64,000 nucleotides of DNA from Planctomycetota bacterium (GTDB taxonomy: Bacteria; Planctomycetota; Planctomycetia; Pirellulales; Pirellulaceae). The stretch is from the NCBI GenBank assembly GCA_963204915.1, contig CAUJHS010000091.1:1-64000 (forward strand), given 5' to 3'. A program made the position numbers and the translations under genes. The notes below the pieces were generated by a model. It did no database searches, was not told where the DNA came from, and saw only the letters and a program-made list of their open reading frames with translations. Positions 19,644 through 28,184 of the stretch are shown here, one piece after another; the stretch's first letter is position 1, and each line of letters opens with the position of its first letter.

Positions 19644-21092
19644 ATGGCGTCGCGGCTTAAGACCATCGGTTGGTTGGCCTGCTTGGTGGTGTCCGCGTCG
19701 GCGTGTGCACAGGCGCCGGCGCCAACCTCCGCTTTACCGAACAACGTTCAAGTACTGTTTCTGCATCACAGCACTGGGGAGAACATTTGGAACGGCGGCG
19801 TGGCGCCGTGGTTCGAAGCGTACAACGCCTCGCATCGCACGAACTACACCGTGACCGAACAGAATTTCCCCAAAGAGTCGCCTTACGGCTGGGAGAATTT
19901 CCCCTACGACTATTGGAACATTTGGGTGCGTCACGCGGGACCGCGCCCCTGGCAAGAAGAGCCGACGCTGGAAATGCTCACGCGCCGTTACGGCTTGATC
20001 GTCTTCAAGCATTGTTTTCCGGTGTCGAACATTGAACCCGATCAAGGACAAGCCGATGTCGCCTCGCGCGACAAACGCCTGGAAAACTACCAACTTCAGT
20101 ACGCCGCGCTCAAGGAAAAGCTGCGGCAGTTTCCCCACACGCGATTCTTGGTGTGGACCGGCGCCGCCCAAGTGCGGTCCGACATCGACCCCGCGGCCGC
20201 GCAGCGGGCCCGCGATTTCTTTACGTGGGTCCGCCAAAAGTGGGACGAACCAGGCGACAATATCTTTCTGTTTGACTTTTACGCGTTGGAAACCGACGGC
20301 GGCTTGTACTTGAAGCCCGAGTACGCCGCGGGCGACGCTCACCCCAACGAAGCATTCTCTCGCCGCGTGGCGCCACGGTTCGCGCAGCGCATCGTCGACG
20401 TACTGGAAGGGCGCGGCGACTCGGGCAGCCTGACCGGCGGAACGATTTCCTCGGACGCTGTTCCGGCAAAAGTCGCACAAGCCAAGCCGTTGAAGCAACC
20501 CGTGGCCAAGTCGGCCGTCACGCCGTCGGCCAAGGTCGCCGGCAGCGAAGAGGCTTGGATATTCGACGACGCCGAAGATTCCTCGCGTTTCGCCCGGAAT
20601 TGGCGGCAAGGCGCGACGTACGTTGAGGAAGACAACCAGCACGCCATCCGCTTCGATTTTTCCGCGGGACGGGAAGAAGACTGGGGAGAGTACGGCGTGC
20701 ACCGGATCGTCGAGTCGCGCCCCCTCACGACAAGTCACGACATTTCATCGTATCGCTACCTGGCATTTCGGGTGAACACCGATCGCCCGCTCGACCTGAC
20801 GCTCAAACTCGTGACGTTGCCCAACCCGCGAGGCGACCGTTACCAACCGCATTTCGGATTCGCAGCTTATGTGAAAACCACCGGAGAAGGGTGGCAATGG
20901 GTGGTGCTCGACTTAGCCGCCCTTGAACTGGGTGTGGAAGGCGCCGGAGCGTACGAAGCGGCGGGAAGTCCAACCCGACCGGAGCGATTGACGTTGGCAT
21001 CTTTCGCCCTGCACCAGCGCGACGCCAACGCCGTGTTTCTGCTGGACGATGTGGCGTTCCACCGAGAGCGTCCGGCGGGCATTCCCGAGTAA
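19644..21092 (+). CDS. SGNH/GDSL-like hydrolase with C-terminal galactose-binding-like domain, secreted
   Basis: The 482-aa protein begins with a signal peptide ending ACAQAPAP. The N-terminal domain opens with NNVQVLFLHHSTGENIW, where the Ser fits an SGNH-like nucleophile, and ends with DAHPNEAFSRRVAPRF, a DxxH-like catalytic pair (about residue 235). The family assignment rests on these patterns only. A linker of Lys/Ala/Pro precedes a beta-sandwich (about 320-480, starting EAWIFDDAED), as in carbohydrate-binding modules. It may deacylate a polysaccharide. AAGGAGCGG lies just before the ATG at 19644. Confidence 0.6.
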   Translation: MASRLKTIGWLACLVVSASACAQAPAPTSALPNNVQVLFLHHSTGENIWNGGVAPWFEAYNASHRTNYTVTEQNFPKESPYGWENFPYDYWNIWVRHAGPRPWQEEPTLEMLTRRYGLIVFKHCFPVSNIEPDQGQADVASRDKRLENYQLQYAALKEKLRQFPHTRFLVWTGAAQVRSDIDPAAAQRARDFFTWVRQKWDEPGDNIFLFDFYALETDGGLYLKPEYAAGDAHPNEAFSRRVAPRFAQRIVDVLEGRGDSGSLTGGTISSDAVPAKVAQAKPLKQPVAKSAVTPSAKVAGSEEAWIFDDAEDSSRFARNWRQGATYVEEDNQHAIRFDFSAGREEDWGEYGVHRIVESRPLTTSHDISSYRYLAFRVNTDRPLDLTLKLVTLPNPRGDRYQPHFGFAAYVKTTGEGWQWVVLDLAALELGVEGAGAYEAAGSPTRPERLTLASFALHQRDANAVFLLDDVAFHRERPAGIPE

Positions 21093-21270
21093 CCGCCGGA
21101 GAAAAGCGCGTCGTTTTCAAACAGCGAGTTTGACGAACTCACGCATCGACAAAACCGACGCTCGTATTCCACGCGGGGCAAGTTGGAGCACGTTCGGCGA
21201 CGCGTCAGCAGCGCCGCCGCAGGTTGGAGGTTTCATAAGTCAAGAGGCAACCCAACTTGCCTTATGCTCG

Positions 21271-21462
21271 CTAGTTGCCCGAAGGGCCAGGAGTCGCCGA
21301 AGGCGGAGTTTGCGGCGCCGTGGTGCCCATGTTCACGGCCGACGGGTCCGACGTATCGGGCGCACCCGCCGGAGTGCGGCTAGGATCATCCACATCCGAG
21401 CCGCAACCCGTTAAAGCAGCGGCGAGAATCGTTAACGCAAACAACGTGCAAAGCTTCTTCAT
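21271..21462 (-). CDS. small lipoprotein
   Basis: The 63-aa product has a clear lipobox (FALTILAAALTGCGSD) and then a Pro/Ser/Thr-rich disordered tail. It sits just downstream of the DUF1559 gene, a pairing common in planctomycetes. The ATG at 21462 was selected because the lipoprotein signal starts there; the longer frame upstream is non-coding. The function is unknown. Confidence 0.65.
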   Translation of the reverse strand: MKKLCTLFALTILAAALTGCGSDVDDPSRTPAGAPDTSDPSAVNMGTTAPQTPPSATPGPSGN

Positions 21463-21577
21463 GGTGGTTCGAATGCAGTAAGTGATGGGTAAAGAAACAC
21501 GCAACCCGAAGGTGGATAACCCGTTCGCGGGAACTCCGTCCGTGGTGAGTTGTCGTGAAGGAGACTGCAAAATAACA

Positions 21578-21610
21578 CCGCGTGGCGTCCTACCATAGGG
21601 CGCCACGCGG
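21578..21610 (-). terminator. hairpin after the DUF1559 gene
   Basis: CCGCGTGGCG (21578-21587) pairs perfectly with CGCCACGCGG (21601-21610). On the minus strand it is followed by TGTTATTTTG, a partial T-run. It lies between the DUF1559 gene and the small lipoprotein gene and could end or attenuate the transcript. Confidence 0.45.
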
Positions 21611-21697
21611 AAAAAGCATGAGGCGACGTTTGGGCCGAGTTCGCTCAGCACGCAGTCTTTCGGGGAAGCAGCTCGGCCTCGGCAATTGCTTACAGCG

Positions 21698-22711
21698 TTA
21701 GGGCAACTCCGCGGGTAGTCCGCCGCCCATGGTGTTAAGCTTCATCCAGACTCCCAACTGGTCGTTCCAGTCGGGCGGGTTGCCGCGAAAATCAACCGTT
21801 TCAGGAATCAAGCGCACCGAGCCATCGGCCAAAGCAAACTGGGCGCCGCCTGGGTGGAAACTGCTCGGACCGGGCCAGTCGCTGTTAATGCCCCAGCATG
21901 CCAAGTACGTTGGTTTGTACGCATGCGGACCTGCTCGCCACCACGACCAAGACGTTTGGGGGTTATTCGCTCCATCGGGAGAAGGATACGCACTACCAGC
22001 GCTGCCTTGCGAGTCGGAATAAGGCGGTGAAACCAACGCCGGACGGAACACGGCTTCCCCGGCGCCTTTACGCGAGATGCCCGTACCACCCGTTAAGTGC
22101 GGACCGTTCTTAAAGCCCACCGCGGAAACTTCCCCCACGGCAATGGTGTTTGACGTGCCATCGACAATTTGGGCCATCCGGATCGAGGATTGGAAGGTGA
22201 AAATTCCTCCCAGCGGATCCGCGCTGCGGTTCCACCAATCATACCCTTCGGCGCCGGCGTAATTCGTCCAACTCATCCCATGATAGGCCGAGGGCTCGCC
22301 AATGTAGGGGTCGGTCGGACAAACGAGCACCTCTAACTTGTACTCACGAATGGGTTTACCCGCCGCCATTTGGTTCCACAACGGCAAAGTGAAGTCGATT
22401 TGACTTTGCAGGGCTTGGCCTTCCACGTAGGGAAGGGTCAACGCGATCCAGGAAAAATTCCGGGGCTGCCAGGCGCCCTGAGTCCCATACGCCCAAATCG
22501 ACTCCGGCGGGAATCGCTTGTGCGTATCGTGATAATTGTGCAGTGCCAACCCGATCTGCTTGAGGTTGTTGCCGCAACTCATCCGGCGAGCCGCCTCACG
22601 TGCAGCCTGCACGGCAGGTAAGAGCAACGCCACCAACACGCCAATAATGGCGATCACCACCAATAACTCGACGAGCGTAAATCCTCGCCGATGAAGACCA
22701 CGTAAAGCCAT
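21698..22711 (-). CDS. DUF1559 domain protein with prepilin-type N-terminus
   Basis: The 337-aa protein has a type IV prepilin-like leader and helix ([19 protein letters not shown]) followed by [32 protein letters not shown], the DUF1559 hallmark of planctomycetes, and C-terminal [16 protein letters not shown] (the H-X9-DG tail). These pseudopilin-like proteins are expanded to many copies in planctomycete genomes and are thought to be surface or secretion components. The ATG at 22711 is preceded by GGAAG; a TTG at 22750 would only add a poor leader. Confidence 0.95.
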   Translation of the reverse strand: MALRGLHRRGFTLVELLVVIAIIGVLVALLLPAVQAAREAARRMSCGNNLKQIGLALHNYHDTHKRFPPESIWAYGTQGAWQPRNFSWIALTLPYVEGQALQSQIDFTLPLWNQMAAGKPIREYKLEVLVCPTDPYIGEPSAYHGMSWTNYAGAEGYDWWNRSADPLGGIFTFQSSIRMAQIVDGTSNTIAVGEVSAVGFKNGPHLTGGTGISRKGAGEAVFRPALVSPPYSDSQGSAGSAYPSPDGANNPQTSWSWWRAGPHAYKPTYLACWGINSDWPGPSSFHPGGAQFALADGSVRLIPETVDFRGNPPDWNDQLGVWMKLNTMGGGLPAELP

Positions 22712-22890
22712 GCGCCACACTTCCAGATAAGCAGGGACAGAAAATTGCAACCTTCAAAAAACATAACACTAGTTTGATCTCTTCACAACAATTTGGCGAG
22801 AGTACATCTACAGGAAGACATTCACCGCAACGACTTACGTCCTATGGAGCAATTCTTCCGGTTAGGCGGTGGGTGCGCGCTTGCCGCCCA

Positions 22891-25800
22891 CTAAGGCGAA
22901 CCCGAGGAACCGCGTTCCAGGACATCGTGCGTCATGTCAACTTGAGGCTGTACGATTTCCTGCACGACGCCGCTTGGCCATCGTATTACCACTAGATCGA
23001 CTGAATCGATACCCCCTAACCCGAGTGAAATCCGACGCTCATTCGACGCGTAGAACCCATCGCCCGACACCATCTCGCTGTGCTGAACTCCTCGCGAGGT
23101 ATGCACTTCGAGTTTCGCACCCACCCCTTCCCGGTTCGAAGTCACCCCATGCAGGCGAAACGCCAGCCAATGGCCTTGGTTTGGCGTTTCATTACTCAGC
23201 AGCGCCAGCGGCGCATCTTGGTGCACCACCACCGCGTCGTCGTCGCCGTCTTGGTCCCAATCGAGCCGCGCCACGCCTCGTCCCAGAAATTCCTGCTTGA
23301 AGTACGGTCCGGCGGCGGCGCTGGCGTCTTCGAATTTTCCAGCGCCGATGTTCCGAAACACTTGGGTGGGCATCTTCCAACGTTCGTTGCGAAAGCGGAA
23401 GTCGTCGATGTGTCCATTGGCGACGAGTAAATCGGGGCGGCCGTCCCAGTCCAGGTCTATCGGTTGCACGCCAAAGCCCACCATCGGCAGGCTGATGGCG
23501 TTTAGCCCGGTCTGCCGCGAGGCGTCTTGAAAGAACATTTGCCCCAAGTTGCGATACGCGGTGTTCTGCTCGTCGACGAAGTTCGTCACGTACAAATCGA
23601 GTTGGCTGTCGCCGTCGAGGTCGGCGCAGGCGATGCCCATGCTTCCTTCGGCCTGACCGTCGCCATTCACCGCAACGCCTGCGAGCCCCGCGATTTCTTC
23701 AAAGGCGAGTTTCCCGGGTTGGCTCTTATTGCGAAACAGGAAATTCGGAGTACCGTCGTTGGCTACATAAACGTCAGGCCAAGAGTCGCGATCGAAGTCG
23801 GCCACCATTAATCCGAGACCTTTGCCGTCGGGCGCGTGGATGCCGCTGGCTTGCGCGACTTCGGCAAACGTTCCATCACCGCGATTGTGAAAAAGCAAAT
23901 CTTGCTCGGCGGTAAAGTTGTCGGGGTCGCACGTAGCAATTTGACCATTCGCGGCGCGGCACACCTTGAGCGAATCGACGTAGGTGGCCACATAGAGGTC
24001 GAGCGCTCCGTCGCGATCGAGATCGGCAAAGCCCGCGCTCGACGCCCAATGATCCTTCGTAAGACCTAATACGTTGGTCGCGTCGGAAAATGTTCCGTCG
24101 CCGTTGTTGCGGTACAACACGCTTTGTCCGTAGTTGGCGACAAACAGATCAGGATCGCCGTCGTTGTCGTAATCGCCCACGGCGCAGCCTTGGCCGTAGC
24201 GGTTATCGCCCAATCCGGCCCCTTGCGTAACATCGTCAAAGCGCCCGTCGCCGCGGTTTCGGTATAAGCGGTCCTGGTGCGTTACGTCGTCGGGCTGGGA
24301 GGGAATGGCGCAACCTTGGGGGAAGTACAAGTCGGGCCAACCGTCGAGGTCGTAATCGAGCACCGCCACGCCGCCGCCCATGCTTTCCAGTAAATACTTG
24401 AAGCCGGTGTCTCCGTTGAAGTACTGAAAATCGAGGCCGGCTTCTTCGTGCACATCGCGCAGGACAATGGCGCCTGGCGCTGGTTCCCTGGCAAGTTGGG
24501 GTTGTTCGGCGCGTACACGTTCGGCCGCCTGCCGAAGATTTTCATGCAGCCGGCTCCAATCAAGAGCGGAAGCGACGGCTTGTGGCGTTGCCGCGGGTTG
24601 TGGTTGCCGATCCTTGGCCTGCGCCCGAGCGGCGGCCGTTTCCAGTCCGCGCTGGGCCGGCTCGACGGTGCGATCGAGCATCAACACGTGGTCGAACCAG
24701 TAAGCCGCTTCGCGGTAGCGTTCCAGTTGGAACAAGGCGTCGGCCACATCGCCCACAATGGCGATCAGCGGTTGGACGCTTTCATGATTGCGATTGGGAA
24801 TGCGCGCCGACTGGCTCATGATGCGGTCCAGCAACTCGGACCGTGCAAACTGCGCTTTGGCTTGCTCTGGGTCGAGACGACTAAGCGCCATGCCGTACTG
24901 GTGCGCCACGGTCAGGTCTTCTGGATCGAGCCGCGCCGCCTCACGCAGGCAATCGGCGGCCAGCCGCCACTCGCCCTGACGAAGCCAAAGCCGGCCGGCC
25001 GCGCGGTAATACCAAAACTCGGGACGCGCCGAACTTCCGACGCGCGCCAGCGCCAGCAGCGCACGGGCGTCGTCATTCTGGCGGGCATAAAGCTCCGCCA
25101 GCATGCCTGCGGCGCGCGTATCGTCGGGATCGCGACGCAGCAGCGATTCGAGCAACTGCGCCGATTCGTCATAACGTTCCGCCACCAGCAAATAGAGGGC
25201 CAGCGTGAATTCGTGGTCGACGTCATCCGGCTCGGCCTTCAAAAAGCTTTGTAATTGACGAATGCCGTCCTCGGGTCGCGCCACCCGCTCGCTGGCCAGT
25301 GTGTACAGCACTAATTCTTCGAGCGACCAAGGCCGCAATCGGCGGATGGCGTCGAGTTCGCGACGAATCTCGTCGCGCCGCATTTGCACCGCGTACAACT
25401 CCACGAGTCGCTCGCGCGGCGGCAAATAGCCGGGGTTCTGCGCTGCCGCTCGCCGCAAGAGAGCCTCTCCGGCGCGGGCGTAACCCTGACTGACGAGCAA
25501 GACCCCTTCGGCGTAGCGCGCGGCGGCGGCGATGTTCGCCGGCGCGTCCGGCACGCGCTGAAAATACTCCCGCGCTTCCTCCACCCGACCGAGCGTGTAC
25601 GCCACTTGCCCTCGGTAAAGGAGAGCCTGTGCATGCTCCGGATTCGCCGCCAGGGCGGCGTCAAGATGCTCCAGCGCGGCGGTATTGTCGCCCGCTTCGG
25701 CCGCGGCCAGCCCCTGGCGGACATGTTCTTCCACCGCTGTGGAGGACAGCGGAAGCCGCCACGTTCCCAGCAACACCGCGGCCAAGACCGCCAGCAGCGC

Positions 25801-25971
25801 CACGAGTGCGAAAAGACGACGATGTCGGCCTGGCGGCGCTTTGGATTCACGCGCCGGCTTGGCGCGTGAAGTTCGCCGTCGAGAGGGAGAGGGGTTCAAG
25901 CCGAATTCCTGACACGTCACGCCAGCGCCGCGCCGCCTGCGAGTGAAACGCGGCTGCCAAAAGCGACGCAT
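22891..25971 (-). CDS. TPR plus FG-GAP/ASPIC (CRTAC1-like) membrane-anchored protein
   Basis: The 1026-aa protein has a basic N-terminus, one membrane segment (LFALVALLAVLAAVLLGTW, about 50-70), TPR repeats to about residue 420, seven or so FG-GAP/VCBS beta-propeller blades (about 510-880) with calcium-binding DxDxDG loops such as DYDLDGWPDLYFPQG and DYDNDGDPDLFV, and a terminal ASPIC/UnbV domain (ending VVIRWPSGVVQEI). Such proteins are extracytoplasmic and common in planctomycetes; the role is unproven but calcium-dependent binding is likely. Confidence 0.92.
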   Translation of the reverse strand: MRRFWQPRFTRRRRGAGVTCQEFGLNPSPSRRRTSRAKPARESKAPPGRHRRLFALVALLAVLAAVLLGTWRLPLSSTAVEEHVRQGLAAAEAGDNTAALEHLDAALAANPEHAQALLYRGQVAYTLGRVEEAREYFQRVPDAPANIAAAARYAEGVLLVSQGYARAGEALLRRAAAQNPGYLPPRERLVELYAVQMRRDEIRRELDAIRRLRPWSLEELVLYTLASERVARPEDGIRQLQSFLKAEPDDVDHEFTLALYLLVAERYDESAQLLESLLRRDPDDTRAAGMLAELYARQNDDARALLALARVGSSARPEFWYYRAAGRLWLRQGEWRLAADCLREAARLDPEDLTVAHQYGMALSRLDPEQAKAQFARSELLDRIMSQSARIPNRNHESVQPLIAIVGDVADALFQLERYREAAYWFDHVLMLDRTVEPAQRGLETAAARAQAKDRQPQPAATPQAVASALDWSRLHENLRQAAERVRAEQPQLAREPAPGAIVLRDVHEEAGLDFQYFNGDTGFKYLLESMGGGVAVLDYDLDGWPDLYFPQGCAIPSQPDDVTHQDRLYRNRGDGRFDDVTQGAGLGDNRYGQGCAVGDYDNDGDPDLFVANYGQSVLYRNNGDGTFSDATNVLGLTKDHWASSAGFADLDRDGALDLYVATYVDSLKVCRAANGQIATCDPDNFTAEQDLLFHNRGDGTFAEVAQASGIHAPDGKGLGLMVADFDRDSWPDVYVANDGTPNFLFRNKSQPGKLAFEEIAGLAGVAVNGDGQAEGSMGIACADLDGDSQLDLYVTNFVDEQNTAYRNLGQMFFQDASRQTGLNAISLPMVGFGVQPIDLDWDGRPDLLVANGHIDDFRFRNERWKMPTQVFRNIGAGKFEDASAAAGPYFKQEFLGRGVARLDWDQDGDDDAVVVHQDAPLALLSNETPNQGHWLAFRLHGVTSNREGVGAKLEVHTSRGVQHSEMVSGDGFYASNERRISLGLGGIDSVDLVVIRWPSGVVQEIVQPQVDMTHDVLERGSSGSP

Positions 25972-26132
25972 CCGCCCATTTTCAGCTTACCCCCACACCG
26001 CGAAAGCAACAAGTGTCCGACATCTCGCAACGCGGACGCAGCGTATCCGAGTCGCGCGCGGTCAAGCTGAAACGTCTCGTTTGCTGTAGGGACATTGCGA
26101 ACGTGCGTAACACTTAACACGTCCCATCGACG

Positions 26133-26159
26133 GGACTCCAGCGATGATCGTTGGAGTCC
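26133..26159. terminator. hairpin downstream of the outer-membrane protein gene
   Basis: GGACTCCA (26133-26140) and TGGAGTCC (26152-26159) form a perfect 8-bp stem just past the stop at 26177. No clear T-run follows, so the terminator role is only possible. Confidence 0.3.
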
Positions 26160-26176
26160 TGGCCTGAGAGAACCGC

Positions 26177-27709
26177 TTAGAAGTACCGGTTGGCTTGGAA
26201 CTGGAACTCAAAATCAAACGGCTTCTCGTCGCCTTTGTCGGTTGGCAGCACGAAGCCCGCGGCCAGCGTCGTGCCGTTTTCCAGAATGGCGGTGGGACCA
26301 AACGTGATGTTCAAAATGTCCATGCGGTTGTTCACATTGCCCAGCAGGATTTCCGCATCGGGGTCCAGGCCATTCGTCAGGTCGGCATTGCCAAAGAGGT
26401 CGGTATTGATCGAGAAAACTTCCGAGTCCTCAATGGTGGTGGAGTAGTGCATTTCCACCTGAAACGCTAAGGCCTGCAGGAACCCTTGTCGGCCCGGGTT
26501 CCGGTACAGGTATACGCCGGCGCCAAGGTCGAACCGCATGGCGGCTTCGCCATTAAAATGCACCGAGTCGACAAACTGCGACGGTGCGCCGTTGAACGTT
26601 TGCAGTATTTCAATGTTCAAGTCGGAACCGTTCACGGGCATGTCGGTTTGCCAGAACCCCTGCACGAAGAACGGCGCGTCGGGCTGGTACAGGAACGCCA
26701 AGAACGGCGCGATGAACGTGGCGTCGTTGTCGTAGTGGAAGAAGTAATCGGCCGTCACATCATCGGGAGTTGGCGGCAGGCCGTCTTCGTCGTCGACAAA
26801 GGCTTCGCGCGCGCGAATTTGCACATCGTCGCTGGTGGGCGTTTCCAACAAAAGACCGCCGGACACGTGGAACCCGCTCGTGTTGGAGTAAATCAGGCTT
26901 TTGAGCGCGACCGTGACGTTCCCCAATTGCAGGTCGCGCTGCGAAGGCACCGAAGGCGGCGTACCGAAGTCGTAGTACAAGCTCGTGCCCAATTGGTCGA
27001 CCACGGGCAGCCGCACTTCAATCGAAAACACCTCTTCCAGGAAGGTCTTTTCGAACCCGATCGTATAACGATCCACATTCGTATCGCTGTTCAGAAACAC
27101 GGGGTCGCCTGGCCCGTCGTTATCACTTACCGAATTCATGATCGGATTGTGAAAGTGGTTGAAGGCGAAGAACACGCGATCGCGCGGCATGGGGCTGTTG
27201 TTCTCGGCGATCTTTTGCCGGCTGCAATTGCTAAAGTTCGGATGATTCACCGACCCCTGCAATTGCCCCTCGAAGAACGCATTACCGCAGGCGCCTCCAA
27301 GCGTATCGCCCATCATGTTGGGCGCCGCGGAGAACGGCGACGATGAGCTGCCCGTGGAGCTGGACAACGACGGCGAACTTGCCGTAGGAGCGTTCGAAGG
27401 AGGCGAGGTAGGACTTGCCGTCGTTGAGGGACTTTGCGCTGACGGACTTTGCGGCGTGGCGGTATCGGAAGGCGATTGCGGCGAGGCGCCCTGTTCATCG
27501 AGAGCGTCCAGGTCGACCCAACCGTCTTCCCTGGTTCCCGGAGGAACGACGTGCGGTTGCGGCGGACACGGATAAGAATACGTACGGTACGCCGGCGGGC
27601 AAACGCCAGGGCGCGTCTCGGCGTGCATCAAATCAGACAAGCTCATCACACTTGCGGCGCTCAAACATCCGGTCAAGCCAAGACGCAGCCATCGCTTTTT
27701 CCATCGCAT
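26177..27709 (-). CDS. outer-membrane beta-barrel protein with Pro/Ser/Thr linker
   Basis: The 510-aa protein has a signal peptide, a PSTS-rich low-complexity linker (about 75-130), and then a region with alternating hydrophobic strands that ends FEFQFQANRYF, the C-terminal aromatic signature of outer-membrane barrels. Strands such as RDRVFFAFNHFHN and TNVDRYTIGFEKTF match planctomycete-type porin or OmpL-like barrels. It probably forms a transporter-like channel in the outer membrane. The ATG at 27709 was chosen; a GTG at 27718 is possible. Confidence 0.7.
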   Translation of the reverse strand: MRWKKRWLRLGLTGCLSAASVMSLSDLMHAETRPGVCPPAYRTYSYPCPPQPHVVPPGTREDGWVDLDALDEQGASPQSPSDTATPQSPSAQSPSTTASPTSPPSNAPTASSPSLSSSTGSSSSPFSAAPNMMGDTLGGACGNAFFEGQLQGSVNHPNFSNCSRQKIAENNSPMPRDRVFFAFNHFHNPIMNSVSDNDGPGDPVFLNSDTNVDRYTIGFEKTFLEEVFSIEVRLPVVDQLGTSLYYDFGTPPSVPSQRDLQLGNVTVALKSLIYSNTSGFHVSGGLLLETPTSDDVQIRAREAFVDDEDGLPPTPDDVTADYFFHYDNDATFIAPFLAFLYQPDAPFFVQGFWQTDMPVNGSDLNIEILQTFNGAPSQFVDSVHFNGEAAMRFDLGAGVYLYRNPGRQGFLQALAFQVEMHYSTTIEDSEVFSINTDLFGNADLTNGLDPDAEILLGNVNNRMDILNITFGPTAILENGTTLAAGFVLPTDKGDEKPFDFEFQFQANRYF

Positions 27710-28184
27710 GTGGGACACCGCCTGGCCCTCCCTTGGTGCGGGGTTTTGGAATCGTGCTGGTTATTGTTGCGCGGCGCGGACCTGCCGAAGTGGGTCGAAC
27801 TTGCTGGTCAGGCGCGCCCCCTCGTTGGTGCTAATTTCGTCATTTTCCGAATGACTGGTATTGTTGAAGTTAAACAAAAATTCGGCGTAACCGGTCTTTT
27901 CGGAACAAACGCAATAAGCCTTACCGCCTAGGAGACTGCGGCAGTTTGGCGAGACTTTTCCGCGCAGAAAACTTCGCAGGTTGATTGGGGAATTTGCGAC
28001 GTCGCGGTCGGACAACGAGTAGAACGATCCCCCCAATTTACTGGACGGCTTGAAGGGAGCTGGGTATATTCGACTCGTCCCGCCTGGGCACAAGTTGCAG
28101 CCGGCGTCGTCGGTTTCCGTGCTTGGTCGTTTTTCCATGCTTGGTCCTCGACGACGTTCGCGTCAAACCCACCAGGTTGCCGCC
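27710..28184. other. divergent promoter region
   Basis: The 475-bp gap lies between the outer-membrane protein gene (minus) and the kinase gene (plus). An open minus frame at 27761-28138 has no recognisable pattern and I treat it as chance. Nothing else could be identified. Confidence 0.4.
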